DNA of 64,000 nt. It comes from Quillaja saponaria. Lineage: Eukaryota > Streptophyta > Magnoliopsida > Fabales > Quillajaceae. Of this stretch, positions 27,260 through 40,430 are shown piece after piece (position 1 is the first letter of the stretch; every line of letters begins with the position of its first letter). The DNA is taken from NCBI GenBank assembly GCA_029379385.1, contig CM055613.1:13100001-13164000 (forward strand), given 5' to 3'. Under the pieces are notes generated by a model. It was not told the DNA's origin. It saw only the letters and a program-made list of their open reading frames with translations, and did no database searches. A program made the translations under genes and the position numbers.

Positions 27260-28372
27260 CGACACATTATTAATTATATCAAATTTATTAAAAGAAGATA
27301 CTTTTGTATAATAGGATATATTTAAGTATTACTACACATTTATTAAAACTTTTGATTTGTATTAATTATTTCTTATTGTACTTATTTCATTTTCTTAAAT
27401 TAATCGGTTCCGAACAACCCTAAAACCTACTTCTCTATTATTTTCAAAATTCACTCAAAGAAGTTTTTTTTTTTTTTTTTTTTTCCACAATTGTGCCCAT
27501 TCCTTCAGCAGTTTCCTATCAAATACTTTTTTTTTTTCAATAAATTAATTTTATATTTAATCATATCTATATCTATGTTAAATATAAATGGAAGAAACTT
27601 CTTATAAATTCTTACCATATATTATATATCAAATTAAAAGTATTTTTATTAATTTTAAAAAAATAAATTAAATTTTAATCATCTTCCATTCCTACTTCTT
27701 CCTCAATAATCCAATATCTTCTTAACAATTATATTAAATAATTTTTTATTAAAATATTATTTTTTTAAATTTTTTTACAGTTTCTTTCTATTTTTACACA
27801 ACAATTATTAAAAAAAATTATCTTCTCACAAGAATTAAATTTAAAAGAATATCTGAGCATGTGAATAAGCAAGTGTGAGGATTATTCTAAAAGCAAGAGG
27901 CGCCACATAGTCTCCTACTTTATCTTAAATTGGTTTAACTCATTTATATAACTATTTAGATGTTTCATTTTAAAAATTTTGAAAAAATAAATAAAATAAA
28001 CCTAAAAGTACTAACTTCAAATCACATATCCTCCCATCTCCTTTCCTCTCAGTTCCCAAACAAATTAACCTAAGGACATAATCATAAAATTATGTAATAA
28101 CATATCGTCCGAACTCCTTTCCTCTCAATTCCCAAACAAAAAATGTATAGTATGCTCTTATTTTCTCTCCCTTCAGTTTTATTTTTTTTAAATCTCTCAA
28201 ATAAAATAAATGATAAATGACATATTTCCTTTACTCTCATCTCCTTCCAAACTTTTAAAAGACCCTTAGAGAGATAACGAAGAGAAATGAGCAAGAAAAT
28301 TTAACATTATTTTATTTGTTATATTAACTTAGCACATTTATATATGCGATATTAATACATTTTGAGTCACAT
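27260..28372. other. AT-rich intergenic region with a long poly-T run
   Basis: Contains a T run of about 19 bases near 27466-27484 and two imperfect copies of a pyrimidine-rich unit (ctcctttcctctca.ttcccaaacaaa) at about 28039 and 28115. No gene or known element recognised. Confidence 0.45.
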
Positions 28373-28381
28373 TAATAATTT

Positions 28382-28548
28382 GAGTAAAGTACACATAACT
28401 TCCCTATGGTATACCTTATTTTTAAATTAGTCATGTATTTCATTTTTGCCCAAACTTACCCCTTTATGCTTTGGATAAAATTGTCCCTTGATGGAATCTG
28501 TTACATTTAACCTTTAAAACACTCACGTGTCTTACACGTGAGTAGACT
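28382..28548 (+). repeat. Left terminal inverted repeat of the MULE
   Basis: Pairs with 33476-33640 in inverse orientation. Its inner end carries the ACACGTGAGTAGAC stretch also found at the other end. Confidence 0.92.
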
Positions 28549-28947
28549 ATTGCCCTTAACCCCCGTGTTCTCTCCCCAATTTCTTCTCCTAATACCTCAA
28601 ATCCCTAACTTCCTAAATCCCTACTTTTTCAAATCTGAAATTGGTGATCTTGTTTTTTCATTCTCAAACAAATAATTTCTTGGTCTTGGGTTGGATTCGT
28701 CTAGGTTGAAGAGAATAAATTGTTGCTTCAAAAGGTATGTTTGTGCTTTCTTTAGTTCTGATTTTGGTTTTGCATGTGTTACTTGAGATTAACATTTTAG
28801 GTTACTTCATTAGTGGTTGAATGTAGTGGGTAACATGTGCTTCTATACTATTCTGAATTAATGTTAAAAAATTATAGTGTTTGGTGTTCTTATGTTGACT
28901 ATGATTGTTGTTTAATGCCATATGTATATTTGTTTATTAAATAGGTT

Positions 28948-31870
28948 ATGGCTGACATTACCTTCGAGATTCACCATGGGAGAACTTTCTCCAATTTGAA
29001 TAGGTCTAGATACTTAAGTGGTAGTGTAGAGATAATGAACTATAATTCTGACTTTCATAGTTATTGGGAGCTACAAGAGGTAACCACCGATTTAGGATAT
29101 CATATAACTTCAACCATTTATTACTTAAAGCTTGGAAAGACTACTTCTAATGGGCTGGTATATATTAAGTCAAATAAAGAAATCATGGAAATGCTAAAAG
29201 ATCATAAGCTATGTGAGACTTTTGTTCTATATATCCACCAGGGTATTGGTCCTGTAAATTGAAGAATGGATGAGGATGATAATCAGTATGCTGATAATGA
29301 TAACGGTGATGAAGGGGCTGATAATGTTGACAGTGATGAACAAGAATGTGAAAACAGTGAGAATGTAAATGCTGATGTTAAAATAGTAGATAGGGTCAAC
29401 ATGTCAGTTAAACTTAGGAAATGATAGAATCAGTGACATGTTAGTTAAACTTAGGAAATGGTTGCATAAAGAGACTACTGACATATTTGAAATTAGTGAA
29501 GCAACAATGCAAGGTAATGAAGGTGAACCAATGGAAGGTTGTGAAGGAGAAACAATGCAGAGTTGTGAAGGTAAAGTAATGCAAGACTGTATAACTAATG
29601 TAGTGCAAAGAAGTGAAACAATAAAAATAAGTGAAGCTGTGAAATGGAAGGGTAAGAAACAATCAGTGAAAGGGAAGGGAAATAAACAATTTTTGAAAGG
29701 GAAGGGTAAGGTTCCTATTACAAGGAAGAATAACAGTACCATTAAAAAGAAGAGTAGCAATAAGAACAAAGGAAAAAGACCAGTTATTGAATTAGAATAT
29801 GATAATGAGTCGGTTTCTGAGACTGAATCTGATACAATGAAGTTTGAAAAAGTTGGTGAGGGTTCTTGTAATGTTAAAAGAAGAAAATATGATTTTTTAT
29901 CAAATGTTGAAGATGACTATGGTTGCTTCAGTGATTCTCTCACTGATGATAAGAGTACTAAGAGGCTACCAAAGTTTAATGAAGTCACTGACATGGATAA
30001 TCCTAGTTCGAAATTAGGAATGAAATTCAAAAATACTCAAGTGTTCATGAAAGCTATGATTGGATGGAATATAAAAGATGGTTATGACATTGTGTGGGTT
30101 AGGAATGAAAATAAAAGAATGACAGTTGTATGTAAGGAAAAGGTGTGGCTAGAGGATTCAACCTTCTCCTGTGCAAGGGAAATCCACAATTCAAATTATG
30201 ACCTTCAATCCACATCATCAATACCTAAAAACTTTTGATAATAAACTTGTGACCAACACATACATCAGTAAAAAGTATGAAAATATGCTTATGGACACTC
30301 CAACTTGGAAGCTAAAAACATGTAGAAGACTGTTAAAGATAATTAAAGTATGATATGCATTTAAAAGCACTGTACAGAGCAAAGAGAAAGGTTGCATCAA
30401 TGTAAGAGGGAGATTACAAGCAACAGTATGGAGGAATGTGGGATTATGCAGCTATAATTATGAAATATAATTTTGGTAGGTCAGTGAGAATATTGACTTA
30501 TGTGCCACAACCTGGTAATCAATCATATTTTCAAAGAATGTATGTTTGTTATAAGGCTTGGAAGGATGGTTTTAAAGCAGGTTGTAGGAAGTTGATTAGT
30601 TTGGATAGTTGTTTTTTGAAGGGTATATTTGGTGGCTAACTGTTAAATGCTATTGCTTAGAGATGAGAATGATAATATATTTCTCATTGCAATAGCAATG
30701 GTTGAGATTGAAAATAAAGATTCTTGCAGTTGGTTTATGTATGAACTGCTGAGAGACATTGGTTCTATTAAAGAGCATGGATGGACTTTCATCTCTGATA
30801 GACAAAAGGTATGGACACTTACTAACTTTTGCTATTTGTGACAAACTTTAAAATACATGATTGTCACATTCTATTTTGTTTATGTTTAACAGGGTTTAGT
30901 TGAGACCTTTGCGTAATACTACTCTGAAGCTGAACACAGATTCTGCTTGAAGTATATTTACTAAAATTTTACAGGCTAAGTATAAAGGGAAAGAATTGAA
31001 GGATGCAATGTGGGGAGTAGCATATGCAGGAACTATGAGGCAATTTGAGTATTGGATAAAGCAAATAGAGAAAATGAAAGTCAAAGCATATGATTACTTA
31101 AGGACTATTAAGCCTAGTCAATGGTCTAGGTCTCATTTGAACCCAGATGTGAAATGTGATTGCTTGGTGAATCAAATTTGTGAATCTTGGAATAAATTAA
31201 TTCTGGAAGCAAGGGAGCTGTCCCATTTAAATATGTTTAAAGGGATAAGAAAGAATGATGATGATCAGGATTTAAGTGAAAATGATGGGAATGGAGAAGT
31301 ACAACCATTACATTGTGCCTGAGGCTCAATCTAATTTGGAGAATTCCAAGAATGACTCAAGGAATTGCTTTGCCACATATGCTGGAAACAACAAGTTTAA
31401 AGTTGAATGCCACAATACATCATATATTATTGATTTAGATAGTCAAAGTTATGGATGCAGAGGATGACAGTTAAGTGGAATACCTATGCAAACATGATGT
31501 AGCAGCAATTCAGATAAAGGGTGACTAACCAGAGCAATATGTTCATTAGTATTTAAGCAAATATACATAATTGACATCATACTTATATGACATAGTTCCC
31601 AATCCTGGCCAACATGATTGGGAATAGACTAGTTTTCAAACTATGATGCCTTATCAACACAAGAACCCAATTGGTAGACCTAAAAAGGCTAGAAGGAAGG
31701 GACAAGATGAGAAGAATCAAAGCTAAAGAGGCTAATGTTAATGCTGGTACATAGAAAGTGACAAGAAAAAAGGTCAAGTCACATGTGCAAGATGTAAGAA
31801 AACTGGATATAATCAAAGGTCTTGCAAAGGACTAGTGAACAAGGATTCTAGTCTTTTATCAGTGCAAGCA
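28948..31870 (+). pseudogene. MULE transposase gene with PB1-like N-terminus, decayed
   Basis: A leader intron (donor at 28735, acceptor just before 28945) precedes ATG 28948. The first 104 residues (to the stop at 29262) are a PB1-like domain (MADITFEIHHGRTF...). An acidic stretch follows, then a Lys/Ser-rich linker (29438-29990) and the MuDR DNA-binding domain (KFKNTQVFMKAMIGWNIKDG, DIVWVRNENKRMTVVCKEK). A frameshift near 30160 moves the reading to TYISKKYENMLMDTPTWK. Catalytic-core fragments follow: LISLDSCFLKGIFGG (first Asp, about 30587-30638), ISDRQKG (second Asp, about 30790) and SEAEHRFCLK (about 30930). Then come MRQFEYWIKQIEKMK and CDCLVNQICESWN (31036-31195), a degenerate SWIM finger near 31440-31490, and a zinc knuckle CARCKKTGYNQRSC near 31780-31830 with His replaced by Tyr. 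Several stops make it non-functional. Confidence 0.88.
29505..29640 (+). repeat. Imperfect coding minisatellite in the MULE linker
   Basis: About five diverged units of 24-27 bp built on (a)tgcaa/ggttgtgaaggtgaa, giving repeated M-x-G/S-x-E-G-E peptides before the Lys-rich part of the transposase gene. Confidence 0.6.
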
Positions 31871-32720
31871 TCATAATAGTAAGCACGTGCTAACATAGTA
31901 AAGATCCTAGAGTAATAAATGAATCATCATTTTTTTTTACATGTATTAATATACTGATTTTTAATCATAGAGAAGCAGAAAAGCAAGTGGTGAAGGATGT
32001 AGTAGCCAAGGACAAAATATAGAGACCTAGCAAAGTCAAACAAAATCAACTCAGGCAAGAAAAAACAGAAAAAGCAAAAAGAACAGTGAAGAATTTCTCA
32101 ACTGTTAGGGAAAAGCTACAAACCAGATGAGAATTAGTTAGCAAGAAAAAACTGAAGTTGATGATATTGGAAATCTATTTTATTTTTATGTGTTTGTGTT
32201 AAGAATGTTAGCTTAGTTATATATTAAGATGATGTTTATATTTTGAAGTTAATTTATTAGTTTGGATGTTTATGTTAGCTCAGTTACAGTATTTAGATGA
32301 TGATGATGATGTTTCAAGTTTGGATATGTTTTATTCTTCAGTTCTCATTTTATTTTCATTAATGTGTTAATGGTCATTATGTTAAGCAAATTTAAGTGTT
32401 AATGATCAATATGTAGTTTGGATATGTTTTTATAGATAATTCTTCAATGCTGATTCTATTTTCAATATAAAAGAAATGACAACAAGAAATGACAAGAAAG
32501 AGAGCTATAATGCTCTATTTTCATTACAAAAGAAATGAGATACAAAATCATTACACTAAGTTGATTCTATCCAGCCATTCTATTTCAATTTATAACCTAA
32601 CCTAGACAGGGGAGACAAACTCAGTAACTTCTAACAATCTTAATTCATGAATTCACATCCAATTCAGGCACTTTTAACAAAATATAACTTGTAATTATCA
32701 ACCATGTCCAACATAGCAAC

Positions 32721-33309
32721 TTATATAATGCTTTTTCCCTTAAGTTCAGCCTCTAGGAGTGCCTTCAAGACTTTTGCAGTTTCTTCATTCTTCAACTCAG
32801 CTTTAATCTCATAAGCTGCTACAATTCCTTCCATGTCTTTCCTCATTTTCTCATAGTTTTCACGAATGTCATCAAACTCTATTTGTAATGCAACATTTTT
32901 TTGAAGTAGCTCCTTTATAACCTCAGTCCCACAAGCACAAATTTTAGCATCAAACCAAACAAAAAAGTTGTAGGTGTTTGATTTATGATATAGAACAAAT
33001 ATCATCAACAAAAAAATTTATAAACATCATAAATTAATCAACTGAATCATTACTTCATTCACCTAAAAATACAACCAAAATTTAAAAATTTAGGAAATGT
33101 AATGCTTTTACCTCAAACCTCCCACATCCATAAAACCTTCTTCCTATATTATTTTTTGTCCAAGCAGTATTCAATGGAGATATTTCACCACAATAACAAA
33201 AATTCAAAGTATTCTCTACACTTGCATTTCATGAATTCCTAGAATTACTTGAAGCACACGGTGCACAGGATGATCCTGAAAACCCAGACCCAGCTGGCTT
33301 ATTAGCCAT
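32721..33309 (-). pseudogene. Antisense GRF-type zinc-finger gene carried by the MULE
   Basis: Starts MANKPAGSGFSGSS (ATG 33309-33307). The GRF finger follows: CYCGEISPLNTAWTKNN, then GRRFYGCGRFE, a likely intron (donor near 33112), and TYNFFVWFDAKIC in the next exon. Then comes a Lys/Glu-rich coiled-coil-like C-terminus (EVIKELLQKNVALQIEFDD and following, to 32721). This matches C-x-C-G...W...N-x-G-R-x-F-x-x-C...C-x-F-F-x-W-x-D except that the last Cys is Tyr. An in-frame TGA lies at 33229-33231 and no good AG acceptor remains before the second exon, so the gene is decayed. It lies inside the inverted repeats on the opposite strand to the transposase gene, 3' ends facing, like a second MULE gene. 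GRF fingers bind nucleic acids in other proteins; the role here is unknown. Confidence 0.75.
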
Positions 33310-33475
33310 GGATGAGATGAAAAATTTCAAAATAAAATAAGGTGATGAAGAATTAATGAAAGAAGTAGTGGATTGAGAATAATTTGAAGGAAGTAAGAAT
33401 TTAGGGATTTGGGGTTTAGGGAAGAAATTGGGGATTTTAGAGTTTGGGTTAAAAAAAACACTAGTTGAAAGTAAC

Positions 33476-33640
33476 GGTCTACTCACGTGCATGGCACATG
33501 AGTGTTTTAAAAGTTAAATGTAACAGATTCTATCAAGGGACAATTTTATCCAAAGTACAGGGGGTTATTTTGGACAAAACGAAACACATGACTAATTATG
33601 GAAATAAGCTATACCACATGGAGTTATATGTACTTTACTC
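33476..33640 (-). repeat. Right terminal inverted repeat of the MULE
   Basis: Inverse copy of 28382-28548, with scattered substitutions that give a rough measure of the age of the insertion. Confidence 0.92.
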
Positions 33641-33649
33641 TAATAATTC

Positions 33650-35312
33650 TCATTCAATTTATTGGCGATTTGAGGCTAAGAAAGAAATTAAATAATTTTG
33701 AAGTTATGGGATGAAATTGACTTAGTTTATTTAAAATTAAATTGACAAAAATATAATATTTTACTGATAATAAATATAATTTTGTCAAAAAAAAAAATTA
33801 TTGTTTGAAGTGTTTCGTTAGGATTGTTTATCAAAATAAAATAAAATCGAGATTCTCTTTATGCCTCCAAGGTCTCACTAAATTAAAGAAATGTATAGTG
33901 ATCACTTGAGCTTAGCAAATTTTAAAATGATAATAATAAACAATTAATAGTGGATTTGAATAGAAGTTCTAGGTTCAAATTTAAAATGAAAGAGAGATGG
34001 AAATGTGCAGCCCACTATCTTTGGGAATGGGCTCGGTAAAATTTTCTTTCAGGCTCATTTACACCTACAAGCCAACCAGTTGGCTCATTTTAGGGCCCGA
34101 TGCTTCGGCCGAGAAAAAGAAAAATGGAAAACCGAATTAGAGGGACAATTCATACCAAGAAGGCATGTTTAAGTAATTAATATTCTGTTGATCAAGAAAT
34201 TTTTTTTTTTTTCCTTAATATCAATGGTTTGAATGTTTTTAGAAAAATTGTGAACAATAAATTTTTTTTTCTTTCTAAATTCTTTAATTTGGAAATAAAT
34301 AATAATTTGTTTTTCACGAATTAAATGGGCAGATCAACGTCAAAAAAATATTAATTATATTTGTCTCACTAGAAACGTGGATGCAGCACAATCTATGATT
34401 TAAGTACACGTGGCATAACAGGAGAGATTGAAGAAGTGTTATAGTGTCCACTAACTGGGAATCGGAAATGCACAGCCTGCACCACAAAACCCGTATTTTT
34501 GTCAAATGGCATTATCCACAAAATATTCAGTTTTGTGACCACAAGATTTCCCAGTTTACACATAAGATAAATGGTTTTAGTTTTTCTATTTTTCTTTTAT
34601 CTAATTTTCAGATTTTTTTGGTTCTTTAGCTGAAATCATTTTTAAAAAAGAGCATTTATTATCACAACTAATTTTTTTTAAATCACAGCCTATTATTGAT
34701 ATAAATTTCTTTTTTAAGATCACAGCCTAATCATATTCAATTTTTTTTCCTGCTCACCATTTCACCAAAAGAAAGAATAAACATCTTTTTACAACGTTAA
34801 ATTTATAATTTTCTTTTGCTAATAAATTATTTGGTAAAAAACAAGTTATCTCTAAGGTTTGTTGTTTGTTTGTTTTTTTTTTTTTTAAATATCTTTTGAG
34901 AGAAAATGCAAAAAAAATTATTATTAGCACTTTTTTAGTCTCAGTTTTTTTTATTTATAAAAAATAAAAACATAAATAAGATATTAGGTTCTGATTATTC
35001 GAAATTATTTGGTAAAGAATTAAAAATGACATTGATAAATGGAAAAAAAATATATATATTTCAGTGTTCCACCAGTCTCTTGTATTCTTTCATGGGCGGA
35101 TAACTCTCCGAGTCATTGGTAGTGGTGGTGGGAACTGGTAAGGAACTCTCAAAGGTTTGTTCTCACTTCCAATCCCCTCTATCTATTCTTTGTACCACTT
35201 CATTTTTCTCTCCCAAAGCCTTAATTTTCTCTTGCAAACTTTCCTTTTTCGCCATAAATTTCCTATACTTTCATATTCTCGCTCAAAGTCCAGCTATCTC
35301 TATTCATCAATC
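33650..35312. other. AT-rich intergenic region and ABCF5 promoter
   Basis: Non-coding, with long A and T runs. The last about 200 bp before ABCF5 are CT-rich, as expected of a leader. No other gene seen. Confidence 0.5.
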
Positions 35313-38300
35313 ATGGACTTCACCACCAAGCTTCACCGGCTCGACCTGGGCTCAAGTTTCCTCAGCGGTTCAGTTGTTTTGGATGCCCGGAAAGCCGCTC
35401 TACGCCCGTGTCTTCGAGCTGCTTCAAATCGTATAGCTACTCAAACTATTAGAGGTAATACTAATATAATCAAAACCAGTAAATTTTTTGACCCAGAAAA
35501 GGAAAAATCGAAAATTGCTGCTCGGTTATCGGCTGTTGCCGTTGAAACACCGGTGGCAGAAACTATGACTAAAGAGGATATTGAATCTTTGTTTTCGAAT
35601 TCGTCAGTTCATGAGTTTGATAACAAACGTGTGAATAAGCAAACAAATGGTGCTTCGAGTGTTTCATCTGGTGTTAAATTGGAAAATGTAAGTAAGAGCT
35701 ATAAGGGTGCAACTGTGTTGAAAGATGTGAGTTGGGAAGTGAAAAAAGGAGAAAAAGTAGGATTGGTTGGTGTAAATGGTGCAGGGAAGACGACCCAGTT
35801 AAGAATTATTGCTGGTCACGAAGAACCTGATTCGGGAAATGTGATAAAAGCAAAACCAAATATGAAAATCTCATTTTTGAGTCAAGAATTTGAGGTCTGT
35901 TTGAGTAGGACGGTGAGGGAGGAATTTATGAGTGCCTTTAAGGATGAAATGGAGATATCAACAAAGATGGAGAAGGTGCAGAAGGCGCTAGAGAGTTCTA
36001 TAAATGATTTAGAATTGATGGGGAGGCTTTTGGACGAGTTTGATTTACTTCAGAGGAGGGCGCAAGCAGTTGACTTGGATCAGTTGGATGCAAAGATTAG
36101 TAAATTGATGCCAGAACTTGGATTTTCTCCAGAGGATTCACACAGATTAGTGGCTTCTTTTAGTAGTGGGTGGCAAATGAGGATGTCACTTGGGAAGATT
36201 TTGCTTCAGGTATACTTACGTTATTAGTTGTTCTGAAATTTATGCAATGTGTAAGTAAGACTGTTGCCCCATGCATGTAAGACGTGTAGAACTACGTATG
36301 TATGTTGACCTTTCACATATATGATGTGCAATTGTGAATTGGATTGAATTGATGTTTCGATTCATCTGAATCTTCTTTTGCTTCCTCCGCAGGATCCAGA
36401 TTTGTTACTATTAGATGAACCCACAAATCACCTTGACCTTGACACCATTGAGTGGCTTGAAGGTTATCTCAAAAAGCAGGAGGTGCCAATGGTTATCATT
36501 TCTCATGACAGAGCTTTTCTTGATCAGCTGTGTACAAAAATCGTGGAAACTGATATGGGTGTATCCAGGACGTTTGAGGGAAATTATTCCCAGTATGTTG
36601 TTTCAAAGGATGCATGGATTGAAGCACAGTATGCTGCATGGGAGAAGCAGCAGAAAGAAATCGAACATACAAAAGACCTAATAAGTAGGTTAGGTGCTGG
36701 AGCAAATTCTGGTCGTGCTTCTTCTGCTGAAAAGGTACATTAAGATCTTTTCAAGATATGCTTCCCTTGCATGTAAAAAGAATGTGAATTCTCATGTCTT
36801 GATTGGTATTTGAAACTGTAGATGGTAAGCTAATTGAGCTAAGTACAGCTTTTGAAATTCTGTTATGATGAAGTTATGCATGTTGCAATTAAAAAAGGTA
36901 TGATGGAATACAATTATAAAATGCCATCTTGAGAGAACCTCTCTATGATGGTTCTGATAATACTTTTCCACTCATCCAATTAAATTTTTTTTTTTTTTGG
37001 GTAATTCAAACCGAAACTTGTTTTGAAGAACAAGTGAGTGGATTCTTTCCCTACTTCTCAACCGGAACTAGAGAGTTTGACATTTCATCTGGTTTGGCTC
37101 ATAAATAGTTTAAAATTGCAAGCCTACAAGTTAAAATCCATAGTACTCTAATATTTGAAAAAGACCATACCAGATTAAATCAGTACCCTGAACTTTGATC
37201 AGATTTTTTTAATTTCTTTTTCCAAAAATTTGACCAGTGTTCTCCAAAATCTTTCTTGTTTTACTCATTTTGTCTGTTTTTGTTACTCAAGATGATTTGT
37301 AATTACCTGGTGTCTGCCTTTCCTACTGAGCTCTGTTACGTTGCTTCTAAGTGATGGTTGTAATATGGCTCCTTCAATTGTTTGTGTAACATCTTCTACT
37401 TTCTGCTGGATGACAACAGAAGCTGGAGAAACTTCAGGAAGAAGATCTGGTGGAGAAGCCATTTCAACGGAAACAAATAAAAATCAGGTTCCCTGAGCGT
37501 GGTAGAAGTGGAAGATTTGTTGTAGCAATTAAAAACTTGGAATTCGGCTTTGAGGATAAGGTCAGTTCTCATTCCTATTAAGGAAAGAAGAGGGTTTCAA
37601 CTTTCAACATATTGAGTTTTCCTGATTTAGTGATACATATGTAATAAGTTTCGTGACATCAACTCATCAAAGTATTGTATACAGATGCTTTTCAATAGGG
37701 CAAATCTTACAATTGAAAAGGGGAGAGAAAATTGCCATTATTGGTCCAAATGGATGCGGAAAGAGTACTTTGCTGAAATTGATAATGGGTTTAGAAAAGC
37801 CTAGAGGGGGAGATGTTCTGCTTGGAGAGCATAATGTCCTACCGAACTATTTTGAGCAAAACCAGGTGTGTCACTGGCTAATTTTGTGGCTACATCAATG
37901 TATTAATGAACATGTTATTCCTTGTTCTAGTTCTTCTTGCTTATTGTTTAAATTGCAAATGTTTCCTTTAATTTTAAATTCATCTCTAAGTTTTCATAGT
38001 TAAAGCTTAGATAGTTCTATTGCTAACTGATTGACTCGCTTCATTAGGCCGAGGCACTCGATCTGAACAAGACAGTTCTTCAGACAGTAGAAGAAGCTGC
38101 AGAGGACTGGAGAGTTGATGATATTAAGGGACTCCTTGGGCGTTGTAATTTTAAATCGGATATGCTTGACAGAAGGGTTTCCCTTTTGAGTGGTGGTGAG
38201 AAGGTACACGAAAAATTCCAGTACTCTTCATATCAAATTGGTTTTTTCCTTTGTGGGTACATCTCAAGAGTGCTTTTCTGGGCATCTAGTTCATAGATCA

Positions 38301-40212
38301 TGGAACCTGAAAAAGACATTACACCTTGCACATTTGGGTGAAGATTCTGTTGATGGTTATAGATTACTATTTGATGATACTTTGTGGTATCAATCGAACT
38401 GTGGTAATTGCTTGGTTAGGTGTTTGATTAATGCATAAAACTGTAAAAGGAAGGTAGAAATGAATAATTAGTAATTGCTGAAATGCGATACAGATGTGAT
38501 TTATCATCTCCAATGTTGCAACAGGTTATTGAATACGCCTAATATACATTCTTTCATTTGCATTCTGCATCAGCATAATTCTCATTGTTATGTTCTCTGG
38601 TGTGAAGAAAAATAATGACAATTCTACAAAAAGCTTGCCTACATCAATAATACTGAGATTCTAGCATAGTGACTTTTTCACACCAAAAGTGTACTTTCAT
38701 TGAAAATTATTGTGCAATCTACATGCTTGTTTCTCATCTATAATAAGGTTTTCCATAATGTACATCGTTCATGCCTTGAGTAAACTTTTGTGATTCATTG
38801 GCATGTTGATACTTTGATAGTGAGTTTAATAGGTTTGCTTCCATAGTGCGAGTATGGATATTGTTCCTGGAAATGAGCTTCCACTAATACTCAAATAGGA
38901 TGGATTCTATACTGTTTAGTATAACAAGGCTTTAACTGTGGATGTTGTTCTCTTGATTTGTTAGGCACGCCTGGCTTTTTGCAAATTCATGGTGACACCA
39001 TCCACTCTGCTAGTTTTGGATGAACCAACTAATCACTTGGATATACCTTCCAAAGAAATGCTTGAGGTATGCATTGCTTTAATATTTTGTCACCATTTTC
39101 AATTCTAAATAGTTGTATATGTAGCTCAAGATTTACTAAATGATTCTGAATTTCTGATTGTTCTACCAGGATGCGATAAATGAGTACCAGGGCACCGTCA
39201 TCACAGTTTCCCATGATCGTTACTTCATAAAGCAAATAGTTAATAGAGTAGTGGAAGTTAAAGACTGTAATTTACAGGATTATGCAGGTGACTACAATGT
39301 AAGTCAAACCATTATCCCTCCATCCTCTCTCTTTCAGGGGCTTGTAGTATGATGACAAATATACTTTCTAATGTGTACTTGGTTGAAATGGGTTAACTGA
39401 ACTTTGTAAGATGTAGTGACCAAGGACTCATGGTGACATACAGCATTTTAGTTCAACGCATGTTTTCTGTTCAACGGTGGACGTCTTAAGCATAGATGTA
39501 TCCTTGACATTATCTAAATGCTTGATATAATAAACTACAAACTATTTATTTATGTTTTGGTGATTTTGGATGCTTGTTGCACTTACTCTTCAAAATCTTT
39601 AATCATCTCACCCCTCCTTAAAATCTCATTACTCATGTCATACTATAGGAATATATTCTGGATATCTAAGTTGTAATTCATTTATTAATGACCCTGCCTT
39701 TCTTAAACAAATGGTTGAAACAATCTTGGCCTCTTGGGACCTAATTTTATGTATTTCTTCTTGACATGTTATCAGATTGTATTTTTGATTAGATGACATG
39801 TTTAGACATAAAAAAATGTTGACATTTAAACTTGTTATGGTCCATGGGTATCATGCAACAGTATAAGCTTAACTTTTTTGAATCTCTCAAATTGCAGTAT
39901 TATCTGGAGAAGAATCTTGATGCTAGGGCAAGAGAGCTTGAACGTGAAGCCGAGATTGAGGAGAAAGCTCCCAAAGTTAAAGCCAAATCCAAGATGTCAA
40001 AGGTGAACACAGTTTTGTTAATTAAATGCGTAGCAGGTGAGGATAAAGAATATGATTTATTGAGCTGCAATATTAGCCAACTAACCTACGTATCTTTTTT
40101 TCTCATGCTAAAACAGGCTGAGAAAGAAGCACGGAAGAAACAGAAAATGCAGGCTTTTCAGGCAGCGAAACAAAAATCAAAAGGGGCAAAAAATTCAAAG
40201 AGATGGAACTGA
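35313..40212 (+). CDS. ABCF5: ABC transporter F family member 5-like ATPase, 9 exons, one +1 frameshift in exon 4
   Basis: Soluble twin-ATPase ABCF protein of the GCN20/EF-3/EttA type, which act on ribosomes and do not transport. Exons: 35313-36209, 36393-36734, 37420-37560, 37685-37865, 38048-38203, 38965-39066, 39170-39298, 39898-40002, 40117-40212. Frame-corrected length is 715 residues. The N-terminal about 100 residues are Ser/Arg-rich and could be a plastid transit peptide. NBD1 has Walker [10 protein letters not shown] (about 153-161), signature SFSSGWQMR and [15 protein letters not shown]2 has [19 protein letters not shown] and [12 protein letters not shown]. The C-terminus is Lys-rich. 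Exon 4 opens in frame ([13 protein letters not shown]) but an extra base in the GGGG run at 37720-37723 shifts it just before NBD2's Walker A; uncorrected, a stop near 37803 would remove NBD2. All other borders are in phase, so an assembly insertion is likely. Same neighbour relation as Arabidopsis At5g64840/At5g64850. Confidence 0.93.
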
Positions 40213-40430
40213 GTGATCCGTGCTATTGACATTGTAGGAGCTCTACTAAACTAATTCTACCTTGTAAAAAGCATAGGAGGTGAAGTAGCACATATTAAGC
40301 TAGCTTCTCGATCTTCCATGTATATATTGGTTTACTTACATAATTTGAGGCCGAAATACAAAAGGGCCATAAACATTAACATAATGTGCCCCCGTGACAA
40401 GTATTTATTTTGTGAAGGGCCGTAACCATC

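Larger units (their letters stand above)
28382..33640 (+). mobile_element. MULE with 165-bp terminal inverted repeats and 9-bp target duplication
   Basis: The left end (28382-28548) and the inverted right end (33476-33640) match over about 165 bp, starting GAGTAAAGTAC and ending in CACGTGAGTAGAC, at well over 80 percent identity by eye. Flanks are taataattt (28373-28381) and taataattc (33641-33649), the 9-bp duplication expected of Mutator. Inside are a plus-strand transposase gene (PB1-like domain, MuDR DNA-binding domain, core, SWIM, zinc knuckle) and an antisense GRF zinc-finger gene near the right end. Both are broken by stops, so the copy is non-autonomous now, but the whole 5259-bp structure can still be read. 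It lies between the NOI gene and ABCF5. Confidence 0.93.

Noticed and set aside
29404..29769. Hydrophobic open frames on the minus strand (121 and 73 residues)
   Set aside because: They are the reverse reading of the repetitive Lys/Glu-rich transposase linker; composition explains them.
38190..38438. 82-residue plus-strand frame after ABCF5 exon 5
   Set aside because: Lies in intron 5 after a good donor; no similarity to known proteins.
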